From Agelaius tricolor (lineage: Eukaryota; Chordata; Aves; Passeriformes; Icteridae), in NCBI GenBank assembly GCA_023055355.1, contig JALJCS010000001.1, forward strand, positions 79,648,881-79,712,880: a stretch of DNA of 64,000 nt, given 5' to 3'. Position numbers and translations under genes: made by a program. Positions 37,951 to 50,099 of this stretch are shown here, in pieces. Position 1 is the first letter of the stretch; every line of letters begins with the position of its first letter. The notes below the pieces were generated by a model. The model made no database searches. It was not told the origin of the DNA and saw nothing but the letters and a program-made list of their open reading frames with translations.

Positions 37951-40139
37951 GACACCTGCTACCTATTTTGACCTCAGAGAGGAGGAGGACTTGAAGAGGA
38001 AGTTTTCTTTATGCCCTTCTGCAGGTAATGGTGGTGTTTCATTTTCTCATCTCGATCTCACTTTTTGAAATCACTTTTATATTTTTCTGATTTTGCTTTC
38101 AATAACATTTTCTTATTTGGTAGCATTAATTTCTTCTCTTTGATTTTTGTATCCTCTCATCCATCTCCAGATTTCTTCTACTTCCCTCTGTCTTTCCATA
38201 TTCCTCTTCTAGTTTAGTTTTTGTTCTCTCTCCCAAGCTTTTTCCCTCTGCATCTTGGTCTGTGCCTCCTCACTGAAGGCTGTGTATGGTGCTGCTTGCA
38301 TGCAGGATATTGCTAGGACAGCTTTGGGAAGCCTCCATCTCCATGCAGTCCCTTTGCTGCCTTCCCAGTTCCTCCAGTTACTGGCAGGTCAGACAGAGGA
38401 GGGCCTGTATGATCTATCACACAAGTTACCTCTTTAAACTAAGCTCAGACTATAAAAGGCAAGAAAAAAGAAATTAATTGAGCTGCAAAATGGAAATTTT
38501 GTAACTTCCCTGCATTAAATGCTTTTTTCTGCAACAATATCCAAAAGCAGATTTGTAGGGAAAAAATAGGAATGAAGAAGTGCATGTTATATTTCCTCTG
38601 AGAATTTCTGGCCTCCATACTTCATTGTTAGAACCCTTTTGACTCTGAATTTCCTCTATGTGTTTTTCCTCAATGCACAGAATACGCTGGTGCCTGTAAG
38701 GCTGAGGAGGAAATGTTATGACCTCTGCACAGCTTAGTTCAGGCTTTGTCTTTCTACAGCTCACAGAGAGTGTCAAGGGCAGCAATCAGAACTCAACCAT
38801 TTCCCAGGTGAGGAGGGAAACATGTTTGAATCACTTCCATGATGCTTCTATTTCCATAAAGTTAATGCAAAATTTTCGGAGATAAACATGGCAGGTAAAC
38901 TGTTGCACCTTCTAATGGCTGATATTGCTTGGGTTGCCACTGCAGAAATGGGATAACCTTTTCTTTTAACTGCCTAGTTGTGGATGCTTAGCCAGCTCCC
39001 AACTTTCAAAATCACAGCATGGCAGTGTGCCAGAATGCAGAAATTAGACACTCAGTCCCTAATGCCTCTCATTTCCTCTCTGGCATCAACTTAAATTCAG
39101 CCTTTGCTGGTACTTTACCAATGGTAGAAGAAAAATGTTAGAATCTAGGTTTTAAGTGGTTCCTTCTAAACTCCTGTGTCCTGTGGGATTTTTTTCCACA
39201 AGCTTTTTATTTGCTAAGAAGGAATACCTCACAACTATGTGTGAATTTAAATATTTGTTTCATTTGGAAAAAAATTTTGATTATTACTGTTAGAGCCTTG
39301 TGTTTCTGACCTTAGTTATAGCCACATGTTTTCCCCTGTACTCACTAGACACAGGATAGTCACCCAAAATGTACCAGGTGTGGGTTAATTTTTTTCTTTG
39401 TTTCAGTTATCTTTTCTTCATCTCTTTGAATACACAACTGGAATATTATATGGTATTCAGGATATGGTACAGTTTTATGGCAGGAATAAGTTTGTGTTGT
39501 TTGACTTTTAGTATTTATTTCACTTTGAAAATCTTTTTGCTGACTTTTTCTTTTTAATTGGACAGGTGTCTCTCCAGAAACTGCTTTTAAGTCCTTTGTT
39601 TTGGCACCTAATTTGATAAAGTAATTATTGTCTTGCTAGATACTTTCAGATGTTGTTTGCTCAAACAGTGCATTTACAAGTGCTTTTGCAATCTTGAAAT
39701 GCTTCTGCTTTCTGCTGATCTAACCTTCCCAGGGTGCTAAAATGCCAATTAGGCCAGAATCCATAACCTATCAACCTAAATGGGAGAGACACCTCAAAAC
39801 CCATGAACACCTAGGCCCTGATGACACCAGTTTTACAAACTCCTTGCAGGGTGTGTAAGTGCAGTCAGCCCTACAAACCCTTCCGATGTTGTGCTGGCAA
39901 ATGCCATTTAAAGTCTCAATCCTCAAACTGTTCACCTGCAGCTTTTAAAGACAGAAATGGGGAGGAAGAGCAGTCTTGCTGCACACTGGATTCAAGAGCT
40001 CTTTGGCTTTCATGCATCAGCAGCTGTTGCAGCTGTCAAAGCCCCAGTTCCAAGAGCTAGCTCCACTACTGTAGGAGATAATTAGGGATCATTCAGCTGA
40101 TCAGAATACTCCAAAAGGAAGAGAGATCTTCAGAGACAT
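37951..40139. other. Non-coding stretch, nothing recognised
   Basis: Frames of 60-103 codons only, including a Cys-rich 79-codon frame at 39821-40060 without a recognised fold. No repeat is recognised. Confidence 0.5.
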
Positions 40140-40680
40140 TCTTTTAAAACTCCAGCATTCATTAAAATTTTGGTCACATTATGTGTGACATTGCAGGTGC
40201 TTGCAGACTCGTACACCGGAATGCTTTCCCTTTCATGCTCTGCTCTCTCTCTGTGAGTGCCAATAATGTGAATACAATCATTTTAATGGACACTGAAAAG
40301 CGGGCAATTATGGAATAAAAATACCTCTGCTTCTGCTGGCAGTGGGTGAAGTGACAGGAACATTAATTATGCTTGAATGCACTATAATACAATATTCAGG
40401 AAGTGAGAAAATCATCTGGGCATGAAAAAATGGGGTTTTTTCTTCTTTATGATACTGTGAAATTGTTGTGGGCATGGACCAAATCCACTTCTCAGTCATG
40501 ATGCTGATGCAAATGAACAGAAATGATGTTTACTTGCAGTGAAGCATTAGTTTGCATCAGTGTAACAGGAAGCTGGGCTTGCCACTGACCCTAGTGGGAT
40601 GGTGATTTTGACCAGCTGTCTAATTGCATGTAAAGCAATTGGACAAACTATCTCTGAATTTTGAATTCAGGGCCAGAGCT
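40140..40680. promoter_or_regulatory. Candidate conserved enhancer block with inverted POU-like sites
   Basis: Repeat-free sequence with retained CpGs (40210, 40217, 40301) in a CpG-poor window. An octamer ATGCAAAT (40507-40514) lies within CTGATGCAAA (40504-40513), whose exact reverse complement TTTGCATCAG recurs at 40551-40560 after a 37-base spacer. Further AT-rich cores (ATTAATTATG, TCTAATTGCATG) surround it. Regulatory function is inferred. Confidence 0.35.
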
Positions 40681-42981
40681 GAACTGTGGTGTTATCTTAC
40701 TGCTGAGAGAGGCTGCACCTGGCTAGAGAGAGATGCAAGCTCTGAATATTTTTGAATTGCAGGGCTTGAAGTCTGTAACCAAATGCCATGGTTTGAGTCT
40801 CCCTTAGTGGGAGGGGGAAGAAACTCTACAATCCAGCTAGGAAAACAGCATGAAACTCAAATACAGCCAAGCAGCCAATAACTATATCAAAGTGAGTTAG
40901 AGAGACACTGAGAGTTCCATCTAAAAAGCATACTTCAAACAGCTATTCATTTTTGTCTGATCTACAGAGCTGTGGTAATTTTCTAAACCACCACGGTTCA
41001 TTAAAAAAATTGGACACTTGACAGTTTTTGAAGTGTAAATTGAAATGTACAGGGCAACTTTTATACTGAGTGGTCTGCAAAGATTGCAACTGTATATGCC
41101 ACCATGGTTTTATTGGGTGGCTTTCAAAAGTGCATAGTTGACCTCTGAATTGAAAAAGAAAAAAAATCAAAAGTAAAATGTGGTGGGATGGTCAGAAGTG
41201 GGCTCTTCTCTTGGGTGACATAAGGAAATCACTTCAGTCTGGTGCAGGTACTGGAGTTCTTGTGGGTCTTATGTGCATGAGATCAATTAATAAGAAATTA
41301 CATGTTATTATAAAGTATAAACGTTTTTGTGAAGTGGAATGGCTTGTGGAAGATTGTCTATATAAAATGTTTCTTACAGTATCATTCAATTAGAGCTTTA
41401 CAGTACATTCCTGACCTTGTCAGCTGAATGTCTGATTGAATCACTTTGGAATTACTAAAATTCCCATTTTTTCAGCAGTTGGCTGATGCTGGGAAAATTT
41501 TCAATGTATTCAATGCTGGTTTTTAATAGGCATAATTTTAATCAGAACTGCACCTAATTTCCAAGCTCAAAAACTGTGATCCTGACGCCAGCTGAAGAAA
41601 TGTAAGTTGGCTTATAGGGGAAAGATTAGAGGAAAAGAAAAACTGAAAAATCTTGTGTCATTCCTTTAAAGCATGTCTTTTCTACTCCATTTTGTCCTGG
41701 TCCTATATTTTTTGCTTTTATTTGGATTATAATTGGACTGAAAATGAAACAAATTGGAACTGTTTGTGCAGGTTGCTGGGAGTGCCTAGCTGACTGATCC
41801 ACCCACTTATTTATAAATGAAAAAGACATTTTTCACTTTAAAAAGTTAACAGTCCTCAAAAGTGTTTTCTCTATACAATGACATAGTTTCTCTTTTCAAA
41901 TAGTTTTCTGTAAAAGCTCTTTCAAATGCTCTGTATTCTCTTAGACCAAGATAATGCAAACCTTTAATAACAAAGCTGCTGATTCTGGCTAAACAAAACA
42001 ATGCTTTAAAAAGGTTTCTAACACCCATTTTGTCACATGACATTTGAAAAAGAGACAAAGATAAGATAGATTATATAAACGACAGAGAAACTAACATGAT
42101 AAAGCAAGCAAAAACAAATATCACTTGTCTAACTTGATTTGGTGTCTTTGCTGAAAATCTTAAATGATCTGTCAATAATAAAATTCTATTTAAATCTTCT
42201 TCCCCCTGATATTTATATTTGAGTAAAATAATGCAGAAATACTGAATGGTATAACACTGAGATTGTGCTTGGTATCAGGTGAGATTAAATGACCCACTCT
42301 TTCTATTTTCCAATTGCCTTTTCATTTTAACATTTTTTTATTATGTGGAATAACCTCCTAAAACCTTGAATGAGGCAGTGTTTCAATCAAAGACCAGCTT
42401 GCCTATTGAAAGGTCAGTCTATCTAAATGCCAGCCAGCTCTTCCTTTCATAATTATATTAAATTCAGTGATTTATCTGGTGCGTTTCCCAGCAGATCTTT
42501 TGCTAAACAATCAGGTTTACAAAAAAGACAGTGAGCTGAAGAGATGTTTAATAAATGGTAGATGGGGATAAAGGATGATCTGGAAAAACAGTGCAATTTT
42601 CTTAACTCTTAACAGGTTGAAATTGTGTATTTTAGATACTTCATTTTTCCAGTTTTTCTATGCCTCAGGTCACTAAGCCCCAAGAGCACCACATCAAACA
42701 AGGAGGTGCTGCTTCTTCAACTGGGTAGTGAAGCCCAGAGAAAGAGACCCCCAAACCCACTGAAATCAGAGCAAGTCTTAAGGAGTTGTTTCCTTGGGAC
42801 AAGTCTGCCTTTAGGAGACATCTCCATCTGGGACTGTCACCCATGGTTCCTTTTGTGCTCACTTTTTGAGGCATGGGTCTTTGTAAATACCTGCCTTAAG
42901 GTGACAGCAGCTGGATCTCAGATGTGTACTGTTCCTCTAGAAACAACCAAGTCCCACTCACACCCTGCCTGAGTCCTTCCC
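40681..42981. other. Non-coding stretch, nothing recognised
   Basis: The phrase at about 40788 (TGCCATGGTTTGAGTCTCCC) starts like some avian LTRs but does not continue as one I recognise. A 115-codon frame at 42625-42972 overlaps a 69-codon minus frame; neither has a domain. Confidence 0.45.
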
Positions 42982-43009
42982 AACAAACAAACAAACAAAC
43001 AAACAAAAA
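42982..43009 (+). repeat. (CAAA)n microsatellite
   Basis: About six CAAA units ending in AAAAA. Confidence 0.9.
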
Positions 43010-43480
43010 GCCCCCAAAGAAGGGTAGGAATTTGTGCTTTTTGGGTCAATGCAGTACCATGGTTTTGAAACACAACTGCAATTCCGAGTGCCCAGCACAC
43101 AGAGATCTGGCATTTGCTGACTGCTCAACAATGCTGAAGATACAATGAAAACTAGATTTCAAAAATACATCACCCACACCGGGCACATGACTGAGAATCA
43201 CTCTTCTTAGAAATAGTAAGGTCACTTACAGTATTTAACTGCAGAAATTAAGATCCTGTCCACTTAGGTACATGAATTGTGCTCAGTTCTTGGCATCTAA
43301 TGGACCATCCTTCCAAAAGTAAGTGCCAAAAATCACATACCAGGGAAAAATAGTCCCTTTGAGGACCTCCAGAGGGAAATCCAGTCCTCTGAAATTAAGA
43401 CATTTAAATTGGCTATCTGGTTCCCAACCTGCATAAGTAGCTGCCATATCCCTTTGTTGTGCCAATCTAACCAGCAGATA
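43010..43480. other. Non-coding stretch, nothing recognised
   Basis: No repeat and no defensible frame. Confidence 0.5.
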
Positions 43481-43547
43481 GTAAACAGTAATCTCTGTTT
43501 ACTAAGAGATTACTGTTAGTAATAAGAGTAATCTCTCTTATTACTAA
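43481..43547. repeat. Nest of interlocking inverted repeats
   Basis: Four perfect complementary arm pairs overlap in 67 bases. Pair A is GTAAACAG (43481-43488) with CTGTTTAC (43495-43502), loop TAATCT. Pair B is AACAGTAATCTCT (43484-43496) with AGAGATTACTGTT (43505-43517), loop of 8. Pair C is TTAGTAATAAGAG (43516-43528) with CTCTTATTACTAA (43535-43547), loop TAATCT again. Pair D is AGAGATTA (43505-43512) with TAATCTCT (43529-43536). The outer hairpins A and C can form together, or B can form in place of A. The pattern is what serial template switching during replication leaves behind. Confidence 0.95.
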
Positions 43548-43658
43548 GAGTACTCTGCCTCAACTAAGTTGTCTCTACTGATGCCTCAGGTTTTAGCTTT
43601 TATATTTTTCACATTCTGTACTGCTTTATTGTGTATTTCTGAGCTTCATATTAGGCGA

Positions 43659-44034
43659 TGGTAAGCACTCTTCACACAGTAGGTAGACAAAACAATTCCT
43701 TCTTTAGCTGGGGACCAAGGACAAATGATCCAAATTTCAGGCCTAAGAGCATAAACAATGGTATACTGAAGAGAGAAAAACAAAAAGAATGGGACTTCAT
43801 GGGCTGAAGCTGTAATTGGACAATTAGCTCCAATATGCTAATGGACCAGAATGTATAAATGTGAGAGACCCCGTGCCCGCTCATCCATTCTTGTGACCAT
43901 TTTGGGTTCACCTTGGGTGTAGCCCTGGCTGGGCTCTTGTGCTGCCCAAGGTGGATCTATTGAGGCCTCCTAATAAGTCCCTACTTTATTCTTTAGCTCT
44001 GTCTAGTCTCTGCTCTAGGTCAGCCTTCACAACA
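43659..44034 (+). mobile_element. Probable solo LTR of an avian endogenous retrovirus
   Basis: The segment has promoter and end signals in LTR order. TATAAAT lies at 43854-43860, followed by GAGACCCCGTGCCCGCTCAT, GGGTGTAGCCCTGGCTGGGC and a decayed polyadenylation signal AATAAG (43972-43977). Then come TACTTTATTCTTTAGCTCTG and CTAGGTCAGCCTTCACAACA. The start TG at 43659 and end CA at 44034 are proposed. I recognise the 3' half as a common passerine LTR. No retroviral internal region follows, so it is solo. No convincing target-site duplication is visible at these ends, so the 5' boundary could be off by tens of bases. Confidence 0.7.
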
Positions 44035-45039
44035 TTTACAGACAGAGCTGTACTACAGACTCTGTAGGGTGTCCTGTCTAGTGTTCAGCTGCTGCTGGAG
44101 AAGAACATGGATTTCCAATAGATCCAATATCTTATTTGCATTATCACATGGACATCTCTTTGATGGCACACATACCTGTGTGTGGGAAGTGGAAGCTCTC
44201 CCCCAGAGTGGCTCATCTTGACTAAACTGAGATTTCTGCACAGTGGAGATCCACAGCAGCACTAGTTATGGTCATCTGTCTTCACAGCCCCCGAGAGAAA
44301 CTGGCAATAAAGGAGTGCAATTCATCCACCCATTTCAGAGATCTACATAATAGATAAATGGTACTCTACAAATGTCCTTTCTGTCCATTGAGTATAAAGG
44401 GAGTCTAAAGTTAACAGCTGAAATGTATATAATTCAGTAAATAAATCCTATGCTAAGCTACTTATTCAAAAGGAAAGCAATAATATAAAACCAATGGGAT
44501 AATATTGATTTTTATCATTAATACCCTTGGTCAATCTGTCTTGACATTTTTCTCTGTAAGGAAATTGTGTATTGAAAAATCAACAAAGTATGAGTTGCTT
44601 AAATATGTGGTTTAAATAATTCCATGCATTTCTGGAGTCATTTTGTCCCACTTAGCAATAAGGAAACAGTTACAAATATGTTCCCATACTCCCACTTACT
44701 CCTTTTATGTACAACTGAAGTTTATTATTCCATTTTTTCTCTCTTTTATCTCTCAGTATGTATTTTCTTTATAAGTATTAGAAATCCTAGGGTGGTAGGA
44801 AAGAATGAATTTAAATAGTTGATCTGGAAGTTTTACCCAATTTCTCTGTGTTTGCCATTCTAAACACCCTTTTTTCTTTGGTTTTAATCATTTGTACTAA
44901 AAGACTTTAAATCTCTTTTGATTTTAATTTGTGAGAGATATCCTGTTGAATATTTATCCTTCCCACAAAACAGACTATTGTAGGCTCGTTTTGTTCTCAC
45001 TCACAAGCAAGTTAATCCAAGAGCTTTTAAGATAAAATG
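44035..45039. other. Non-coding stretch, nothing recognised
   Basis: Short frames on both strands and no repeat recognised. Confidence 0.5.
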
Positions 45040-45300
45040 TAAAGGATGATGAAATTACATTTAAACTGCAAAAGAAATATGAGGTTGCAGGTAAACTTAA
45101 CATCAAAGCCACAGATGTGGTCAAAGGAGAGTTCCCCTTTGACGCCTTTGACACAGCATACAAGAATTCTTGTGCAGTACTTGACTGTAGAATTTACAGC
45201 TGAAATCAATGAGCTGAGCTTGCTCTGGGTCCGTATGTCTCCTGTGGATTTTTCCTCTACCACTATTCCCATGGAATGATTGTTCCGCAGTTTCACTGCA
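45040..45300. other. Island of distinct composition: possible decayed exon or conserved element
   Basis: About 230 bases are less AT-rich than their flanks and keep three CpGs (45143, 45232, 45286). A 77-codon plus frame (45046-45279) and an 89-codon minus frame (45027-45296) are both open across it, and a third plus-strand frame is open over its first 120 bases. A CAG (45090) and a CAG/GT-like edge could be splice remnants, but I recognise no protein in any frame. It may be a conserved non-coding element, a retrocopy remnant or chance. Confidence 0.2.
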
Positions 45301-48300
45301 GTGAGGGGTAGGAAGTCTCTTCCATGTTCACTTTCAGTTTATTAAAAGAGGACTGAACCCAGTTATGCAGTGTTCTGGTACCACAGAGTGGAATTAGCAT
45401 CCTGTCAATTATGGTTTTGCCCATATTACCTGTGCTAACCTCAGCCAGCAGCTGTTACTGCCCCAAGACTTTTTCATGCCTGACACTTAATATCAGCTTC
45501 TCCAAATTAAACCAGAACCATAATGATTTACAAAAACTTTCATTTGTAAATGCATTTGTTATATTTGAAATTAAATGCCATTTCTTTGAAATTGGAAGTT
45601 CCAAACTATGTTCGGCACTGTTCCACAGCTCAATTCCAATTATAATCTATTCTAAGACTGAGCCAAGGAATTTGCTTTGACCAAGCCTGTGTTGTATGTA
45701 AACACAGGTCTTTATGTGCCCAGAGTTAGCAAACTAGCAGTTTTCATGCATGCTAAAGAAAGATTTGCTTAAAGAGATAATGTTACAGAATAATGAGTTG
45801 TTCCCACAGACCATCTGCTCTTCTCCTACACTAAAAATAAAAATCTGAATCCAATTCCTTTGTTTTGATTAAAGGTTTCTTTGCAAATTATTGTTTCTGA
45901 ACTTCAAAAACAGAGAATGTTTTAATGAAACCCTGGATTGGAAGAAAAAATTAATTCTTCCCTGTATACTGTTAATAAATGAATGTAAGTTATCTGTGGG
46001 TTGTTAACAGTTTTAGAACCCAAACCTCCATATTTTTGCTGTAAAACAGTGGAGCTATTATATTCATCCTGACACAGAGCTCAAGAAAAAGGGAGTAAGA
46101 AAATCCCAGGGCATAAGATCTGCCATTTGTGAGAAGCTTATAAAAAGATGCTTTTCTGATTTAGGCAAGCAACATGTTTTTAGAAGACACTTTATTTTTG
46201 TGCCATATTTCACAAGCTATTTCAAAAATCCTACCTAATTTTATCATCTGGGAAATGCTCCATGCAAGGCCTAAAGTTCATAAAATGCAGGAGCTAATCC
46301 TCCCTTGCTCTTCCAGCTGGTCGCTCTCTCTGCTCCTGCCTCAGTAAAACCCCTCTGCTGCCAAAAGGCCCTTCCACGTGTCATCAAAATGTGCCTGGTG
46401 ATCAGGGGGTGTAAGAAAAAGGGTACTCCCAGAGTCACCCCTTTCCTGAGCCCAGCCATGCCAAAACAAGTCTGTCTGAGTCTATCACAACATAGGCACA
46501 GCACAGCTCTCTCTGGTGCCTGGGGTCTGATTTTTTCACAGCCTGAGCCAGAGAAAAAATGTGGGAGCCCCATTTCCTTAATACCCACCTTCCATAACTC
46601 TACCATTTAATAACTCTATACCCAAGAGTATTAGCATATATAATAAAGAGAACACACCTTGATTTTCTGCTGAGTTGGTCCCTGGAAGCAGTGTGCCTCA
46701 AGGGACTAAGGATGGCTAACAGGAAGAACCACTAAGCCAACAGAGTCATTCCTTAGTCAGGTAAATGTCTGTACCTTTTACAGACTTATCTTTCCTCCCT
46801 GCTCTTTCTTCACATCTTCCATGAGTTGAGACTTGGGTGGGAAGGACAGTTTGCCTCCTCTGCAGCATCTTTGTTCTTGCTGATGGTATTATTCCTTTAT
46901 CATGTGCATGGTAGAAGCTAGACATACCTCAGGAGAATTGTGCAAGAGAAATATCACAAGCTCCTGGATATCTTTCATCTTGACCTGTCTGAAAAGACCT
47001 ACACAGTGAAAGATTCCACAACCTGCTCATTAGGTACCAGGACCTGTGAAGGAGAAACACACTTTAAATTTATAAATGGTTAGAACAGTTCCTGTTATAA
47101 AAAACAGCTGAAACAGCTGATGCCCTTTGAGCCCATTATGTGAAAATTTTGTTCATCTGTTAGTTTGTAGATGAGTACATTAAATTACTATAAATGCTTG
47201 AGTTGATCTGAATTAGGGCAGAGGGTTTCAGAATAATCACAATAAGATCCTGAATGAATGAAGAAGAGAAGATAGTTACTATTTCCCTACAGTTACAGGC
47301 TGGATGCATTCAGTGCAGTAGACTGCATTTTCCATCTCTGTAATGATGAGAATATTTGTCTGGATGCCCTTGCCAGGGATTCCCTGGGATTCCCAGTGGC
47401 CCAAACCACAAGGGAAGACAAGCCTGTTAAGAGCAAGGAAGGTTTGCAGTTATCAAATGCATAAGCTTTTTCTTACTTTTGTAGATTCTGTGACTGCTTA
47501 TCACACTCTGGGGGCCTTCCTTAGGGTCACAAAAGCAGCAAGGTTTTCTGTAGGAAATGTCTGTGTGCCCAGCACCATCAGCATTCTCAGAGGATTACAG
47601 GATCTTTCAAGTACAGACAAGCCATCAGTGGCAAATGCATGACAGAATCTCCTTCCATGTCCTGTTTCCTTTCAAGTTTTCTCCTCTGGCTCATGTGTTT
47701 TTCAGGAAATGTGAACTCCAGCATGTTTTTGAAGTGCTAACAAATATGTTGCTACTCCTTTCCTAATGTCTGCTGTGGAAGAACTTCATAACACAGTCTT
47801 TCAGTTTCTCTTTGAGAAAGCCTTCTTCTCTGGCTTATGGATCTATCTTGAAATGTCCATCAATCTGGAATTATTTATAATCACATGAAATTTAATGCTA
47901 GTAGAGCTTCTTACCCTTTTTGTTATCACACAGTACTAAGGAACTCTCCTAAAGGTCACCTCAGCAAACCCCATCTTGGAAGCCATGACCTCATGGCTCT
48001 TTCCTGGGTTGATCTTCAAAATCAAAAGAAAAAACCAAAGGTTACACAAGAAAAAGCATAAAGTTCTTAGGAGGTTATTCTGAATTCTGGGCCACAAATA
48101 GCTTCTCTCTCACAAGACAGATAAAATCCCATCATGGATCTGTTCTGAAACCTTCAAGCTCAAGAAGTTCCATTCTTGGGAAAGAGAGTTACTCTAGAGG
48201 AAATCTGACAGATTTCATAACAACTTCATCTACACCAAGGACAGCAGATTAAACAGTTGCACCATACTTGCCTCAGCAAGACTTTCTTCCCCCACAAAAC

Positions 48301-48456
48301 CAGCAGGAACAGTTAGTCCAGATGTGCAATGTGGAGCTCCTGTCCATGCTCTGAGTTACCATGGACACCTCTACTCTAGATAACATCTGAGCACATTTGG
48401 GCCACTGATAACATGGGGCTCAGAATCACCTATTTGATAAGCAAAGTCTGTCTGGG
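45301..48456. other. Non-coding stretch, nothing recognised
   Basis: A 111-codon minus frame (46271-46606) and a 101-codon plus frame (46305-46610) are near-perfect opposites of each other, so at most one could be real. No domain is seen in either. Confidence 0.5.
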
Positions 48457-48490
48457 GTCCTAATCAGCCCAGAGTCCTTATCAGCCCAGG
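48457..48490 (+). repeat. 17-bp tandem duplication
   Basis: GTCCTAATCAGCCCAGA is followed at once by GTCCTTATCAGCCCAGG, with two mismatches. Confidence 0.9.
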
Positions 48491-48678
48491 AGTTTCACAG
48501 CAACACTGCAGGCTGATTCTTCATGCACTGAATAGAAGAAGGATTTGTGTTGGGTGAGAAATTACACAGTGCAAGTTCCCTGAGAGGCACAAATTTTAAA
48601 AACTGACCACACAAATTAAACAGAAAGAGACTGGAAAACATTCAACTTTCTTGTAAAGTTAACAACCTTCTTTCAAGC

Positions 48679-48741
48679 TTCCAAAAATATATACTGGTTA
48701 TGTATTTATATATATTCCAGAAATATACTACTGGTTATGTA
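48679..48741 (+). repeat. 36-bp period tandem duplication
   Basis: TTCCAAAAATATATACTGGT (48679) and TTCCAGAAATATACTACTGG (48715) begin copies that both continue into TTATGTA. They are joined by an AT-rich spacer. Confidence 0.85.
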
Positions 48742-48951
48742 CTTTGCTGTCAATTGCCTGATTCTGGACATTTTTGTTTCCATACTAGATCATAAAGCTG
48801 CACATCCTTAGCACTTTCCACATCATCCACATCCTTTTCTCTTGCTATCTCACCCAATGTACTTAAAGAAAACAGCATACCAGGTTTCTCCTTAACAAAG
48901 CTGTCTTCTGAGTCCTGGTGCATGTAAACTAGGATAATCCCCACTGAAGCC

Positions 48952-48981
48952 AGCAGTGATATAGCAGTGATATATCAGTGA
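48952..48981 (+). repeat. 11-bp tandem repeat, about 2.7 units
   Basis: AGCAGTGATAT occurs twice exactly, followed by a partial ATCAGTGA. Confidence 0.9.
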
Positions 48982-49319
48982 AACCAGTGCTGTGAAGGTA
49001 AGGTCAGGGGAGAAATAAACAATAGGGCCTGAACCAAAACAGACTCTGAACATTGCTGAGAGCTGAATACCAACATTTCATAAATGTCTCCTTTTTGTTA
49101 AATGCTTGATTGCAGTGCTAGGGGAAGTAGGGTTGGAACAAAACCTCTGGCAGTGCCTGTGCTAATAAAACATTCAAGACTGTGCTAATAAGGCAGACAA
49201 GGAGTCTGTTTCCCAGTAATGACAGGCAGTGGCACAAAATACCTTCAGGTATTCAGGTAACTCCCTTCTGTCCCAAGTGTGACCTCATCTGTACTGCTCA
49301 CCTGTACTGCACAGAGTCA

Positions 49320-49351
49320 CATATACTTATATGTATATATGCATATATGCA
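49320..49351. repeat. TA-rich palindromic low-complexity tract
   Basis: ATATACTTATATGTATATAT then GCATATATGC form short self-complementary words. Confidence 0.7.
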
Positions 49352-49394
49352 GAAGTGTTAGCTAGGAGTGTGCTCTGGACACCAGAATAAACTG

Positions 49395-49424
49395 TTCTAG
49401 CAAGGGAGATTCTAGCAAGGGAGA
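49395..49424 (+). repeat. 15-bp perfect tandem duplication
   Basis: TTCTAGCAAGGGAGA occurs twice head to tail with no mismatch, which suggests a recent event. Confidence 0.95.
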
Positions 49425-50099
49425 TGTCAAATAAAAAATGTGACAATCTTTCAAATGTTGAGGTTCTTAGTCCATTGCTCCAGCACTATTTAGTTTACAA
49501 GCTCAACTGAAACTTCAGAAAGCCTCTCAGTCAGTTTCCTGCTCCAGGAAAGGATCAACCCTACAACCTAAGATATTCCACCAAAAGAACTGCTGTTTAA
49601 CTTTTTCTTTGCAAAAAAGGTTGTGTTGGAAATGCTTCAACTGTTCTCAGCAACCAAATCCAATGCTCTGTACACACATCAATAGAATTTTTTTCCTATG
49701 GTCCCACTGAAGTCTCCCACTCCCTCATCTTATGCTCATTATTACTCATCCTGTCCATTGAAAGTGCAGATCCAAATATAGACAATTTAGAGCACATATA
49801 TGCCATGATTCTGGCCCATCACTTGCACTTAAGTGTGGAAATGTGAAGTAATTCAAATCCATCATGAACGCACAGTCTCTCACATGCCAAAGGGAAGGAG
49901 CAAGTACTCTGTCATTTAATAAAATCTAGTTCAAAATAGCATCATTTAAACAAATCATCCCTAAGATAAATAAACTGTGAATTAAAGCTCTCCACTGTTC
50001 CACCTAGAAAAAAAGATCCAGCACTAGAGTGCAGGAATGGTCTTTACTTCAGTGAAGCTCAAATAAAACTGGGAATGTTTGCTTTTGTGACTTTGCTCA
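49425..50099. other. Non-coding stretch, nothing recognised
   Basis: No frame of note and no repeat recognised. Confidence 0.5.

Noticed and set aside
39821..40060. Cys-rich 79-codon frame suggestive of a small secreted peptide
   Set aside because: No signal peptide at the start and no recognisable cysteine spacing; Cys codons come from TGC/TGT-rich local sequence.
40788..40945. LTR-like opening TGCCATGGTTTGAGTCTCCC
   Set aside because: No promoter box, polyadenylation signal or recognisable end follows in LTR order.
46271..46610. 111- and 101-codon frames on opposite strands
   Set aside because: They mirror each other almost end to end, a sign of a stop-poor patch; neither resembles a protein.
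49320..49351. CRISPR-like or palindromic array
   Set aside because: It is only alternating TA/GT low-complexity sequence with no regular spacers, and the genome is a vertebrate's.
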